Origin: Gracilaria domingensis
Taxonomy: Eukaryota; Rhodophyta; Florideophyceae; Gracilariales; Gracilariaceae
Direction of reading: 5' to 3'
Assembly: GCA_022539475.1 (NCBI GenBank)
Contig: VCMS01000492.1
Location: 1-23,694 of the forward strand
DNA length: 23,694 bases
The notes beneath the pieces were generated by a model. It did not search any database and was not told where the DNA came from. It saw only the letters and a program-made list of their open reading frames with translations. Made by a program: the position numbers and the translations under genes. Shown piece by piece: positions 10,613 to 19,035 of this stretch (its first letter is position 1; every line of letters begins with the position of its first letter).

Positions 10613-11343
10613 ACGGATAAGAATCCCAAAGGGAGCGGCCTGTAGCAGGCGAAGGAAGCTGGAGACACTGGAAGCCGAAGCCGGAAAGCCAGAAGAAGAA
10701 GGCAAAAGTAACCCCGTAGGGCAAGCCTGAAGCACACAGGACTGCAAGAGCGGCGCCCGAAATAACGGTGTAAAATCCACGTCCGTGTCGTGCACGGGTG
10801 GCCTCCCAGACGGGAGATAGGAGATTTGTGACTGTAATCACATGCCGTGGCGAGCGCCGAGCACGTGCTATCCTGTGGCCGTTCACCGGTGGCAGGCAAT
10901 GTTTTGAACCGTTTCCGGTACGTGTGACGCACGCGCCCTCACGCCCAGCCAATGAAGATGGATGGCAACGCGCCGTGGCCCGTCAATCCGCCGCCCTGCT
11001 CAGTGAGCGTGTTTGCAAGCCTCTCCGTCACAACGGCTTTTCCCCGTCGAAGAAGGCACTACACTCGAATTCGAGACGCGACCGTTCGTCGGCCTGTCGC
11101 CCTCTCGGCAAGAGACGCGAAAAGCCGAACTCCGGATGCAACGACGTTTCAGTGGAGACCGGGCCAGAAGAAATCGGACATCGAATTCGGAAGTTCACGC
11201 AGATCCGTCACAACGGCAGTTACCATCGTGGTGACCTCACACAGCGTCTCCGAGATCGGATTGTATCTGAGTATCTCCCTATACTCATTGGAGTGAAAGC
11301 CTACGCGAGCCGTATGGCGGGAAGAACCGAAGCGATGTCCTAA
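10613..11343 (+). pseudogene. pol: E1 pol: degenerate linker before the chromodomain
   Basis: Coding character is patchy and changes frame. It is coherent in frame 1 from about 10613 with stops, shifts to another frame at about 11010-11200, and returns to frame 1 from about 11180 up to TAA 11341-11343, directly before the chromodomain. The predicted residues are strongly basic (Arg, Lys). No motif is recognised. The likeliest reading is the eroded continuation of pol between integrase and chromodomain, an unusually long spacer of several hundred codons. Confidence 0.55.
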
Positions 11344-11562
11344 GACGAAAAGGAACTTTTCGAGTTCGTCATCGACCGCATCGTGAAGCACGACTATGCC
11401 CACGACGGGACACTACTCTACCGAATTCGTTGGTACGGCTATCCCCCAGCGAACGACACATGGGAACCTATCGAGCACCTTCCGAGGTCAAAGGTAATCT
11501 CATACCATCGCCGGACCCGGACGGAACTCCCCACAACCCTGGAAAAGGCCCAGGTGGGTTAG
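11344..11562 (+). pseudogene. pol: E1 pol: terminal chromodomain
   Basis: This 72-codon segment ends at TAG 11560-11562. It reads FEFVIDRIVKHDY, then YRIRWYGYPPANDTWEP and IEHLP. That matches the chromodomain pattern of a first strand, the RWxGY core, the TWEP turn and a C-terminal helix. Aromatic cage positions are filled (Phe/Val strand, Trp of RWYGY, Trp of TWEP). In chromoviruses this domain sits at the integrase C-terminus and steers insertion towards modified histones. It is cut off from the rest of pol by the stop at 11341 and earlier shifts, although its own frame is clean. Confidence 0.88.
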
Positions 11563-11933
11563 ACCGTAACCAGTAGACTACTGCGGTGAGCGTCACCGCT
11601 CCGCGGTTAGGTGGAAAGGACTCTGAGGAGTATAGAAGGAACAGCTCTTCTATGTATATTAGGAGAGAAGAACTGTAACACCGAGCTTGCGGTTCAGTAC
11701 CGTCATACGGTGTTGTCACGAAGTAGAAGTAGAAGAAGATCTAAGAAGCGCCACGTATGGCTAAGAAGTATTCTGGAAAGGAAGTGCAGATGAAGATGAA
11801 GCTCGCAGTCGAGAAGATGAAGATGAAGAAGCCTCACAGAGGACTAGCAGGAGGAAGGTACCCCTAATGGGTTTGGTTTACTTGAAGAAGTCGCAGGCTA
11901 CAGCAGAAGCCACCGCTACTCGGTGTGATCCCG
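11563..11933 (+). other. Spacer between pol and antisense gene, purine-rich
   Basis: This 371-bp stretch separates the converging 3' ends of pol and the antisense gene. It starts with a perfect hairpin (11583-11599) and then becomes purine-rich, with GAAGATGAAGATGAAG-like runs between about 11715 and 11870. A long internal purine tract could act as a second priming site for plus-strand synthesis, but that is only an inference. No reading frame of note is present. Confidence 0.5.
11583..11599 (+). terminator. Perfect hairpin after the pol stop
   Basis: GCGGTGA, loop GCG, TCACCGC: a 7-bp perfect stem 20 bases past the chromodomain stop codon, between converging genes. It could help end or process transcripts. 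No poly-T follows, and eukaryotic polymerase II does not need such a stem, so the role is uncertain. Confidence 0.25.
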
Positions 11934-13893
11934 TTATCCCGCAGAGGGCCCAGCGCCACCCATGCTAGGGTTCTGACTCAAGTACTGGTTGGCCAGCGCC
12001 GTCATCTGTGCCGCATCGGTCATATCCTCCGGGATCGGAACCCCCATGCTTATCAGGCTAGAGCGAAGAGCCGACACTTGGTTCGGCACAGTACCGGCAG
12101 ACGTTGTACTTATATTCCACCCTGCTGGGGCTTGAGCTCTCCCTGCCGGAACCGGCGTCGCATCTCCGACCGTATTCGGCACACCCACCAAGAGGGCTTG
12201 GCCATCGTCGTTGACGTCATCGCCATGGTCCAACGTCGGATCATCCAAGTCAATGGGCGGAGCATAGTCCTCGGGGAAGACGAACCCCATTGGGTGCCCA
12301 GCTGGGATAGCGCGCTGGACATGCGACATAGCCTCGGCCTGTTGTTCTGAAATGAACTGCCGTTCCCACGGATCGTAATAGACCCACACCCCCGAGCGGG
12401 TGGCAACTCGTCCCGGAGATCGGTCTTCCATGGCGGAGTCCCGTCAGGCTGCCAGTGCACCGGAACACGGTCCCAGTTGACACGCTGAATTGCCCCCAGA
12501 AGGGTCCCTACCTCGTCCTGGTTCGCCTGTGAGCCCAGAGGGATAGTCAAATCAAGCCGATTGATAATCCATCGAAGCAAAGGAGGCAAGTACCAGACTC
12601 TGTAATGGTCATAAACATCCCAAAGGAGACGAGCCGCTACGCGGGCATCCCATTCAGCTGCCACCAAAGCCCAATAACCCGACTGGAGATCGCCAATTAA
12701 TCGAGAACCGATGTAATATATCGACGGAGAGAGCTTCGCGGAGCACCCTCGGGGGACTTCAACACGACTGCACCAGGAGGGAAGCCCAACGAACCGGGAA
12801 GCAACGCGTTGTGATGCAGGCGCTCCGTCTCCAAGTGTGGATACGGAACCAAGTAGCCCGTTCGGGAACGCATACCTCTCTCGAACCGAACTCGGCGCTC
12901 GAAGTCGTACAGATCCCTGTTGAGACGCCTCCGAAGGTACCGGAACTCAGCCCTAAGAAGGGGACGACTCCACAGGAGCATATCGGGATCGATCCTCGCT
13001 GTGTCTGCACGATACTCCGCTTCCGGAAACTCGGCTAAGGCATCTCCATACGAGCGTTCACCATACGTGCGGTAATGAGAGACATCGAAGTCATACTCCG
13101 GCGGAACGGTGTGCTCTCTCCGAACTCAGTGCACTCGCTCGTACGCTTAGCGTGCCATATCTCCTCGAGCAGTATCCAACGATTCGCCACGCGCGCGGAA
13201 GATCAAGTGAGGTTCAACCGCTATGCGGGTCTGCCAATCGCGAGAGCGCACCATATCGCGTCGAATCCCACCTGAGAGAATTCCGTTCGCATCGGCATAT
13301 GAGTTAATAAGAGCCTCATCGTTAACCGCTGTCGGGTGGAACCACGGAGCCCGTGAGAAGATAACACCATCCCTGCGGGGCGAACGATTGAGCAACGACT
13401 CGCGCGAGATCCAACCTCTCGCATTCACCGTTAACGGCATTGGTTGCTCATTGCTCCAAGCTACCGCCTCGACGTCAGAAGCCTGCGGAGCCGCGTTCGG
13501 AGGATAGCCCTGCATGGAAATCGGATACGGAACACCCGCGTGGGGAACTTGATAGTACTGCGCGCCCGGAGGGTAATAAGCTGGATGCTGTATCCGCTGA
13601 CCTTGAGGGAGCGGCGCAGAACTGAGGCCACCGCAGTATCCCGGATGGGCTTGCATCGGAGGCCCTTGGAAGGGAGGAACTTGAGACTGACCACCCTGTT
13701 GGGCACCGCTGTTTGCCGGAGCACCAGACGCCGCCCCCTGCGGAGCTGCGGACGCCGACACCCCTGGAAACGGATTCGTTGAAAACGGGTTCATGCCTGA
13801 GGAAGGAAACTCTCTCGTATTTGAATGTCTTGAGCACTGTAAGATCTCTGCGAGCTCTGTTATTGATGAAACCGAAAGTGCGGTACCCACCAT
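11934..13893 (-). pseudogene. Antisense gene (aORF) of E1, unknown family, broken
   Basis: Read on the minus strand from ATG 13893 (or ATG 13794) to a stop at 11934, about 620-650 codons. The N-terminal 120 residues are Pro/Gly/Gln-rich with QGPP-type repeats. The core holds GWISRESLL, SRAPWFHP, DEALINSY, VPPEYDFD, DPDMLL, RPLLRAEFR, YWALVAAEW and VWYLPPLLR. The C-terminal part has GVWVYYDPWERQF and is Asp-rich after that. Breaks are TAA at about 13145 and TGA about 21 bases further on, a frameshift near 12720 and another near 12400. The gene points against gag-pol and its start lies close to the 3' LTR, so it would need an antisense promoter in or beside that LTR. A diverged copy in E2 (15015-16335) matches with mostly silent changes, so it is or was a functional protein gene. 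I recognise no domain. A structural or silencing-related role is possible but unproven. Confidence 0.8.
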
Positions 13894-13961
13894 CGTGTGT
13901 TGCTTATTTATACGACCACCGACTGCGCCTTCCTCTTCGCCCGCGACGGGAATGCTGGTCC

Positions 13962-13974
13962 AAAAAGGGGGAGA
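13962..13974 (+). other. Polypurine tract of E1
   Basis: AAAAAGGGGGAGA ends exactly at the base before the TG of the 3' LTR. This is the expected primer for plus-strand DNA synthesis and confirms the plus orientation of E1. Confidence 0.88.
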
Positions 13975-14977
13975 TGTGGAGCAAACACGATCCGGTAATC
14001 GGCGCCTGATGCATCTCATAATGAGCACTGAACGCCTTGGGTGACGTGGCGCACACTATGAGTGGATCCCCCATTTTTTGGTTACTTTCTGAAGGAACTT
14101 TTCAAAAACCTTTGTAGGTAGATGTGGGAATTGGCTCACGGACACGAGCGGTTGCTGGACTTCGTAGTCGACTTGTATTGTAGATACTCAAGGTGTACCC
14201 GCCAGGGTTGTGCACAGAAACCCTGACACTGGGTTATACACGTGTTCGAACCTCGAGAGGTACACACCGTCACTGTAGTTAATAATAGCTTAATTCTTGG
14301 TAGATTCCTATATAGGCTCGGGCCTTCTCGCCCTGGAGCCCACCAAGTAAACTCACCTGAGTCGCGTCCTATCTCCCAGGACCGGGCTATAGATATTGTT
14401 GCCTACGTAGGTTCACTACTCCTCGCGGAGGGTAACCACGACTGGTCTCGACATATCTACCCCTCAGGGTCCTTAAGGAAGCCTAAGCTTGCACCTATTG
14501 TTCGCTTCTTGTTACCGTTCCGATATAGGCTACTGTCGAGCGTCTTGGCCAAGGAGTGGCGTCGCTCTGGACATCGCCACTGGGTTTAGGTACTGCTTCC
14601 GCCCCCGTACGGGTATTCTCTGGCCCCAATCTGGTGCATACTGTTGTCAGCTCTGCGTGGTCGTCGCGCCGCTCTCGGCCCTGTTTCCGCCGGTTGGCAC
14701 GGGCCGTAGCTCCGCTCCGTGGTCGGTTTCCGTATACACCGTCCACACGGTTGAGTGTTCGTGATCCCATCTTTCGGGCTCTACCTCGTTACCCACTTGG
14801 GCTCCGCTCCTTTCCCGGTTTCACCTCTGTAGGTATAGCCAGTCACCGTCTCCGGTCTTACCCCCGGCTTGCTTCTCGCCTGAGCATGGACAGAGGGCTG
14901 TGTCGCTGAGACTGCCCATATAGGGAGCAGGACTCAGGCATCCTGTGGATCATCCCCATTTTTGGGTTTGCTCTACA
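13975..14977 (+). repeat. 3' LTR of E1
   Basis: The LTR is 1003 bp from TGTGGAGC to GCTCTACA, preceded by the polypurine tract and followed by the duplicated ATCAT. It agrees with the 5' LTR throughout except for about 34 scattered or clustered base changes. Outside the cluster at 14498-14583 most are transitions. Confidence 0.95.
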
Positions 14978-14982
14978 ATCAT
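14978..14982. repeat. Target-site duplication, right copy (ATCAT)
   Basis: This is an exact match to 2821-2825. Joining 2825 to 14983 restores the E2 sequence that was interrupted, with the E2 antisense gene starting 32 bases further on. Confidence 0.92.
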
Positions 14983-16335
14983 CACCTCGTTCGCGAGAAC
15001 GTATAAACTCAGGCATGAGTGACTCGGACATCCCGATACCAAGAAAACCAACGCTCAACAGCCACACACTCTCAAGTGAACCCACGTCTCCTGCGAAATT
15101 CGATACTCCGAACGACCAAGCAACGAGAGCAGTCGCTTCTTCGATGAATCCGAAATCCAACGACAGCGCTTTCCCTTCCTGAGGGGGTCCCAGCCAGTCT
15201 GGTGCCCCCTCCTGTGCCGGAATTTTCTCTACATGAGCAGGATACTTCGGCGGTTTCGCCACTGCCCCGCTGTTACAGGGGAGTCAGCAGCCGGCTGCTT
15301 CATATCTGAACGTCGCCGCAGTATCGGCTTGGAACTCCTCTGGAGCTATGCCGGTTACGGCGCACGCGTCAGGATGGATCACAAGGGAATCGCTTCTCGT
15401 GCGAGACCCGAGACTAGACGGCAGTTGGGCGTATTCCAGAGCTCCCTGGTTCCACCCTCAAGCGGTGAAGGATGAAGACCTCATCAATTCCTACTCAGAA
15501 GACGGCACACTTCCAGGCGGTTTGCCACGGGATATGGTGACCTCCTGGGATTGGAGAACCCGCATTGCGGTGGCGCCCCATCTCCTATACAGAAAAGGAA
15601 CCGGCAGACGGTACGAGACGCTTGACGAAGCGCAGGTATGGCGCGTCTTCCGTACTTCCGAATGAACCGTGCTCACAACCCACCAGAAATGGTACCGCCC
15701 GAGTACCGGTTCGACCTTTCCCGTTACCGAATGTACGGTGAAATCACCTATGGAGCGAATCTCGCTGCCTTCGATCCGACGAAGATTGACCCGAATGCTC
15801 CGATGGATCCGGATATGTTGCTCTTCAATCGACCGGTTCTGCGAGCAGAGTTCCGCTTCATGCGACGCCCTTCTGGCGAGGGGACCTTCAGCGACCGTGT
15901 CCGAAGTGAAAGGAAGTGGCAATCCCGGTTCGGGTTCTTCGTACCTTACACGAATTCCGAAGTCGAACGTCTGCAAAATGACGCACTACCGGGTCGTTAC
16001 GTCCCAATTCCTCCGTGGTGGAGCAACCTTGAGGTTCAACGCGGTTGTTTCGCGGAGTTTCCTCCCTGCATTGCCTACGTTGGCTCCCACATGATTGCGA
16101 ATCCGAAGTCCAGTTACTGGGCCCTGATTATGTGCAAATGGGCTGCCCGCGTTGCCGCGTTCACCCTCTGGAAAGTCTACGACCAATGCCGTATTTGGTA
16201 CCTTCCCCCGACGTTGAGGCAGCTCATCCGACAAGTAGATTTACACACCGATCTCGGTTCCTCCACCAACGTGGATGAATTGCTGTACCTGCTCGACGTC
16301 ATCGATGATATCGATTCGTCTGTGTTCTGCAAAGT
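14983..16335 (-). mobile_element. Element E2, internal remnant
   Basis: This is the continuation of E2, which starts with its LTR at 1804-2781. E2 reads on the minus strand, so this is the part of its interior next to the 3' LTR. It contains only the antisense gene, and no E2 gag or pol follows on the minus strand to the right. Similarity to the E1 antisense gene fades near 16335, so E2 was cut there by deletion or recombination. The right edge is estimated to within some tens of bases. Confidence 0.7.
15015..16335 (+). pseudogene. Antisense gene (aORF) of E2, broken and truncated
   Basis: Starts at ATG 15015 (an alternative ATG at 15138 lines up with the E1 ATG at 13794). The frame carries TGA at 15180 and 15234, stays open to 15665, then loses about one base near 15635 and continues in another frame from 15638. 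Shared blocks with the E1 copy include GWITRESLL, SRAPWFHP, DEDLINSY, VPPEYRFD, DPDMLL, RPVLRAEFR, ARVAAFTLWKVYD and WYLPPTLR. It lies on the plus strand, opposite to E2 itself, and next to the E2 3' LTR, exactly as in E1. The open frame runs on to 16483, but residues after about 16335 have no counterpart, so the true C-terminal quarter is missing. Function unknown. Confidence 0.78.
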
Positions 16336-16754
16336 GGAATATAGTCTGTTCGCTTTGGAAACTAAGCTAGTTTTGGGGCTATTTGGGGCGCGCGAGGGGG
16401 TAGCAGAGGCTGGCACTCAAAAAATTAAGAAATTTTGGAATATTAAATTCCATCTCGCGCAGTTTAGTTCTTGGGTCCCCTAGTTTTTGTAGAGGTTCTA
16501 CTTCGCCGCACCACCTCATTCACTCTTTTCCGCGACCCTCTCTCAAAACTGCACTCGTGCTAGTTTGCGTTTCCATTTTCTCCCATGTTGCAATGCCAAT
16601 CGCAACTCATCCCACCTCAATCATCCCATCACTTCTTCCCAGTCCACACCACCCCCGCTATTTACCCATTTCTCGCCCATCACGCGTTCATTTTGTAGAA
16701 GTCAGGTGCACAACTCTCCCCCTTCTCGTATACCCGCCTCGCCCCAAAACGGCT
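16336..16754. other. Junction region without a gene
   Basis: This stretch lies between the broken end of E2 and the coiled-coil gene. It holds a short inverted repeat (TGGAAT-ATTAA-ATTCCA, 16436-16452) and then pyrimidine-rich plus-strand DNA. Long plus-strand frames across 16557-17780 come from a near absence of G on that strand and are not supported as genes. Confidence 0.5.
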
Positions 16755-17684
16755 TCAAATCCCTCCCATCCTTCTCTCCTCCTGTCCCCTCAGAATCCCC
16801 TTCGCAGTCCGCGCTACCTCCGCCGCACTCCTAAACCCAGTCACCACCGGAGCTCCCACTCCCTCCCGCGGCACCTCCTCCACCACCTTCTTCATCTCCT
16901 TACGCCTCTTCTTCAGACGGCTCTTCCCATCCCCAACCCCACCACCCTTTGTCTTCGGTGTCACAGGAGACCCCTTCTGCACCGCCACCCTTCCCACACT
17001 TCCCTTCTCCGTCTTTCCCTCCACACCTCCTTTCACCGTCTCCTCTTCCACCAATCTTTGCCTCTTGCACAGCTCCTTCACCTCCTTCTCCAGCACGTCC
17101 AACCTCTCGTTCAGAACCCTATTCTCCTCCCGCAACTCTCCAACCTCCCTTCTCGCACACTCCACTATCCCATACACATGATTTCTCATCTCCACTCCCA
17201 ATACCGACAACGAATTCCGCAGGCTCGAAATCGCCTCAACCGAAACACCACTACCACCCCCACTCAGCACCACACCGCCCATTTCCGTTACAATCTCCAC
17301 AATTCCATCGTCCAGTTGCTCCTTCATCACCAACCCCAACATCCCCACCCTCGCCTTCATCTCCCCCACAAACCGCATCTCCCTGTCACCCTCTCCGCCC
17401 CCACTCTCTATCTGGTCTCCAACCTCTAACTGACTCAAATGCACCGCACCCCTTCTCTCCATTGCGACCCCCTCCACCTCCAATTCTACCCCCTTCTCCA
17501 CCTCATCACCATCCCCTCTCCTCGCCTCACACTTCTTTCCTTCCTCAGCCACTTCCTTCTTCTGCGACATCCGACCAGCCGCCGTAATCACGTCCTCTTC
17601 CCGCTTTGGTGACGGCGTCTGCGGTACCTCCTTCCCCTCCAACAGCACCCACAGCTCCTCATCCTTCACGTATCCGTTCGACAT
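16755..17684 (-). CDS. Coiled-coil protein of unknown function
   Basis: A 309-codon intact frame on the minus strand, from ATG at 17684 to a stop at 16755-16757. The frame is open 32 codons further upstream, but this ATG starts a residue run (MSNGYVKDEELW) that looks like a natural N-terminus. Residues 20-110 are rich in Glu, Lys, Gly and Arg. 110-178 is mildly hydrophobic with Gly/Val runs. 178-215 is a clear heptad coiled coil (REVGELREENRVL and on). 256-266 is a basic cluster (RLKKRRKEMKK) that could be a nuclear signal. The coding strand is purine-rich and almost free of C, unlike the neighbours. The shape would suit a structural or nucleic-acid-binding protein, including the first ORF of a non-LTR element, but no partner gene is seen downstream. 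No family is recognised. Confidence 0.5.
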   Translation of the reverse strand: MSNGYVKDEELWVLLEGKEVPQTPSPKREEDVITAAGRMSQKKEVAEEGKKCEARRGDGDEVEKGVELEVEGVAMERRGAVHLSQLEVGDQIESGGGEGDREMRFVGEMKARVGMLGLVMKEQLDDGIVEIVTEMGGVVLSGGGSGVSVEAISSLRNSLSVLGVEMRNHVYGIVECARREVGELREENRVLNERLDVLEKEVKELCKRQRLVEEETVKGGVEGKTEKGSVGRVAVQKGSPVTPKTKGGGVGDGKSRLKKRRKEMKKVVEEVPREGVGAPVVTGFRSAAEVARTAKGILRGQEERRMGGI

Positions 17685-17963
17685 CTTCAGAAAAAGAAGT
17701 AGTAGTTGGATCGAAGTTTCCGCTGCGATACAGTGCAATCGAGCTAAACTGTGCTGTCCACCCCCACTGTCCAACCACACGGGCTATATCCAGCACCATG
17801 ATTGTCCCTGTTTCCCTCATCCCATTTCCCGCCAAAACATCCACTGTACACCTCCGCACCTTCCACTATTTAAGCGCCATCTCTCTGTCCCCTCTTCACA
17901 TAGTCCCCACCCACCTCGCCTCGACCGGCGATATTTTTCTCTTCCACCATAACCCCACTCGAT
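17685..17963. other. Upstream region of the coiled-coil gene
   Basis: This is 279 bases between the coiled-coil start and the tandem repeat. It is C-rich on the plus strand and has no supported reading frame. A promoter for the minus-strand gene would lie here, but I see no convincing motif. Confidence 0.35.
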
Positions 17964-18290
17964 GGTTATAGCAAAACAGGAAGATATTGCCAGTGGAGGC
18001 AAGCTAGGGACTAGTGATTGTACTTAGAGTTGCTCACCCTCTGTCTCGACTGGGGGCATGTTCTTCTTCCGTCACATCCTTTGTGGGTTGTGACAAAAAA
18101 AGAATATGTCACCACTCGACACCGGATGGGTAACAATGATAGCACGTAGAGTAGTTCATCCTCCCTCTCAGCGTCCACTGAGGATATATTTATGTTCTCT
18201 CACATCCTTTCCCGGTTGTCATACAAGAGAAATACATCTCCAATGGAGACGGAGAATTTAGTTGTGATAACACGTAAAGGTAACAATGTA
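17964..18290. repeat. Degenerate tandem repeat, about 125-bp unit
   Basis: Three successive copies begin near 17964, 18086 and 18214 (spacing 122 and 128 bases, the last copy partial). Each starts with a GGTTGT/GGTTAT-type motif followed by an A-rich run and a CACC/CATC plus CTCGA/TGGAGA segment. The first two end with an identical CACATCC just before the next copy. Similarity is modest, perhaps two thirds of positions, judged by eye. It may be the remnant of a minisatellite or of repeated short elements. Confidence 0.5.
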
Positions 18291-18317
18291 ATAAACAATA
18301 AATTTATGCTACTATCT

Positions 18318-18638
18318 CTAACCAACCTTTCGAAAACCAGCTATGACATGAGCTGGGTTACTCGAGCCAAAGATGGCAGATCCTGCAACTGAAATGTTTG
18401 CACCGGCCTTCACTACTGCTTTCCCAGTACTCAGTCCAATACCTCCATGCACCTGTATCCCTATTCTTGGGTACAACTCCCTTGCATGTCGCACCTTATC
18501 AAGAACACCCTCCATAAACGCCTGTCCTCCAAACCCTGGCTTCACCGTCATCAACAATAACATGTCTACAACTCCTTCCTTCATAAGTGCTTCTACGACC
18601 TTTATAGACGTATTCGGGCGCAATCCAACTCCATCCTT
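18318..18638 (-). pseudogene. Ribulose-phosphate 3-epimerase, C-terminal fragment
   Basis: About 106 codons on the minus strand, ending at the normal C-terminus (stop 18318-18320). It covers the second half of the TIM barrel: GLRPNTS, MTVKPGFGGQAFM, KVRHAREL, QVHGGIG, and KAGANISVAGSAIFG. This is the pentose phosphate/Calvin cycle enzyme that interconverts ribulose-5-P and xylulose-5-P, normally about 220-240 residues. The N-terminal half is missing, and an in-frame stop (TAA) lies directly upstream at 18639-18641. Upstream DNA has no matching exon. The catalytic Asp of the usual VDGG is His (codon CAT), and the usual VEPGFGGQ reads VKPGFGGQ. No ATG starts the fragment, since the first in-frame start-like codon is TTG. 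It is a dead gene fragment. Confidence 0.85.
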
Positions 18639-19035
18639 TTAATTATGGCAATCCGATTGAAGCTATAAAACCCGTTCACCTCATATATGAAGCCAAAATG
18701 GCTCCTTTCATCCTGTATTCAAGCTCCCCGTAACTCGTACTTTACAACTACTTTACAACTCAGGTTCGAAATCAGTTTCATTCATTGCACACTTTCTACT
18801 CTTCCACCTACCTTTCATAAAACATCATCACACTTTGTGGCTTGTCGTCTCATACAAGCCCTATCATTCATTCAGTACAATTACATATCATACATTTCGC
18901 TCACTTTCACAAAGTGAACCATGTTCCCGTTCTGCGCTTCCCAACCGTTTGTACTTACGTATCACTCTTTACCCCAGCAGTTCTCCGCCCCATCTTCCCT
19001 TTTTATCGTCACACAAAAACAATCGAACACTTGCA
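18639..19035 (+). promoter_or_regulatory. Intergenic region and likely promoter of the reductase gene
   Basis: About 400 bases between the epimerase fragment and the reductase-like gene. It is pyrimidine-rich on the plus strand, with CATC/ATCATAC-type stretches around 18800-18920. The A-rich leader ACAAAAACAATCGAACACTTGCA stands directly before the ATG. It carries no credible reading frame. The promoter role is inferred from position only. Confidence 0.4.

Larger units (their letters stand above)
2826..14977 (+). mobile_element. Complete Ty3/gypsy chromovirus E1 with an antisense gene
   Basis: This is a 12,152-bp LTR retrotransposon. The order is 5' LTR, primer binding site, gag, protease, reverse transcriptase, RNase H, integrase, chromodomain, a long antisense reading frame, polypurine tract and 3' LTR. 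Protease before RT and integrase after RNase H is the Ty3/gypsy order, and the terminal chromodomain places it among the chromoviruses. It is flanked by the duplication ATCAT. It has inserted into element E2, between the E2 polypurine tract and the start of the E2 antisense gene. In-frame stops and frameshifts in gag and pol make this copy non-autonomous. The LTRs are about 97 percent identical by hand count, so the insertion is not very recent. Confidence 0.95.

Noticed and set aside
16557..17780. Long plus-strand frames rich in Pro, Ser, His and Leu
   Set aside because: They are mirror images of the purine-rich coiled-coil gene; near absence of G on this strand removes stop codons by chance.
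18835..19035. Longer N-terminus for the reductase-like gene
   Set aside because: The upstream frame begins with TTG and encodes no family residues; ATG 19036 follows an A-rich leader.
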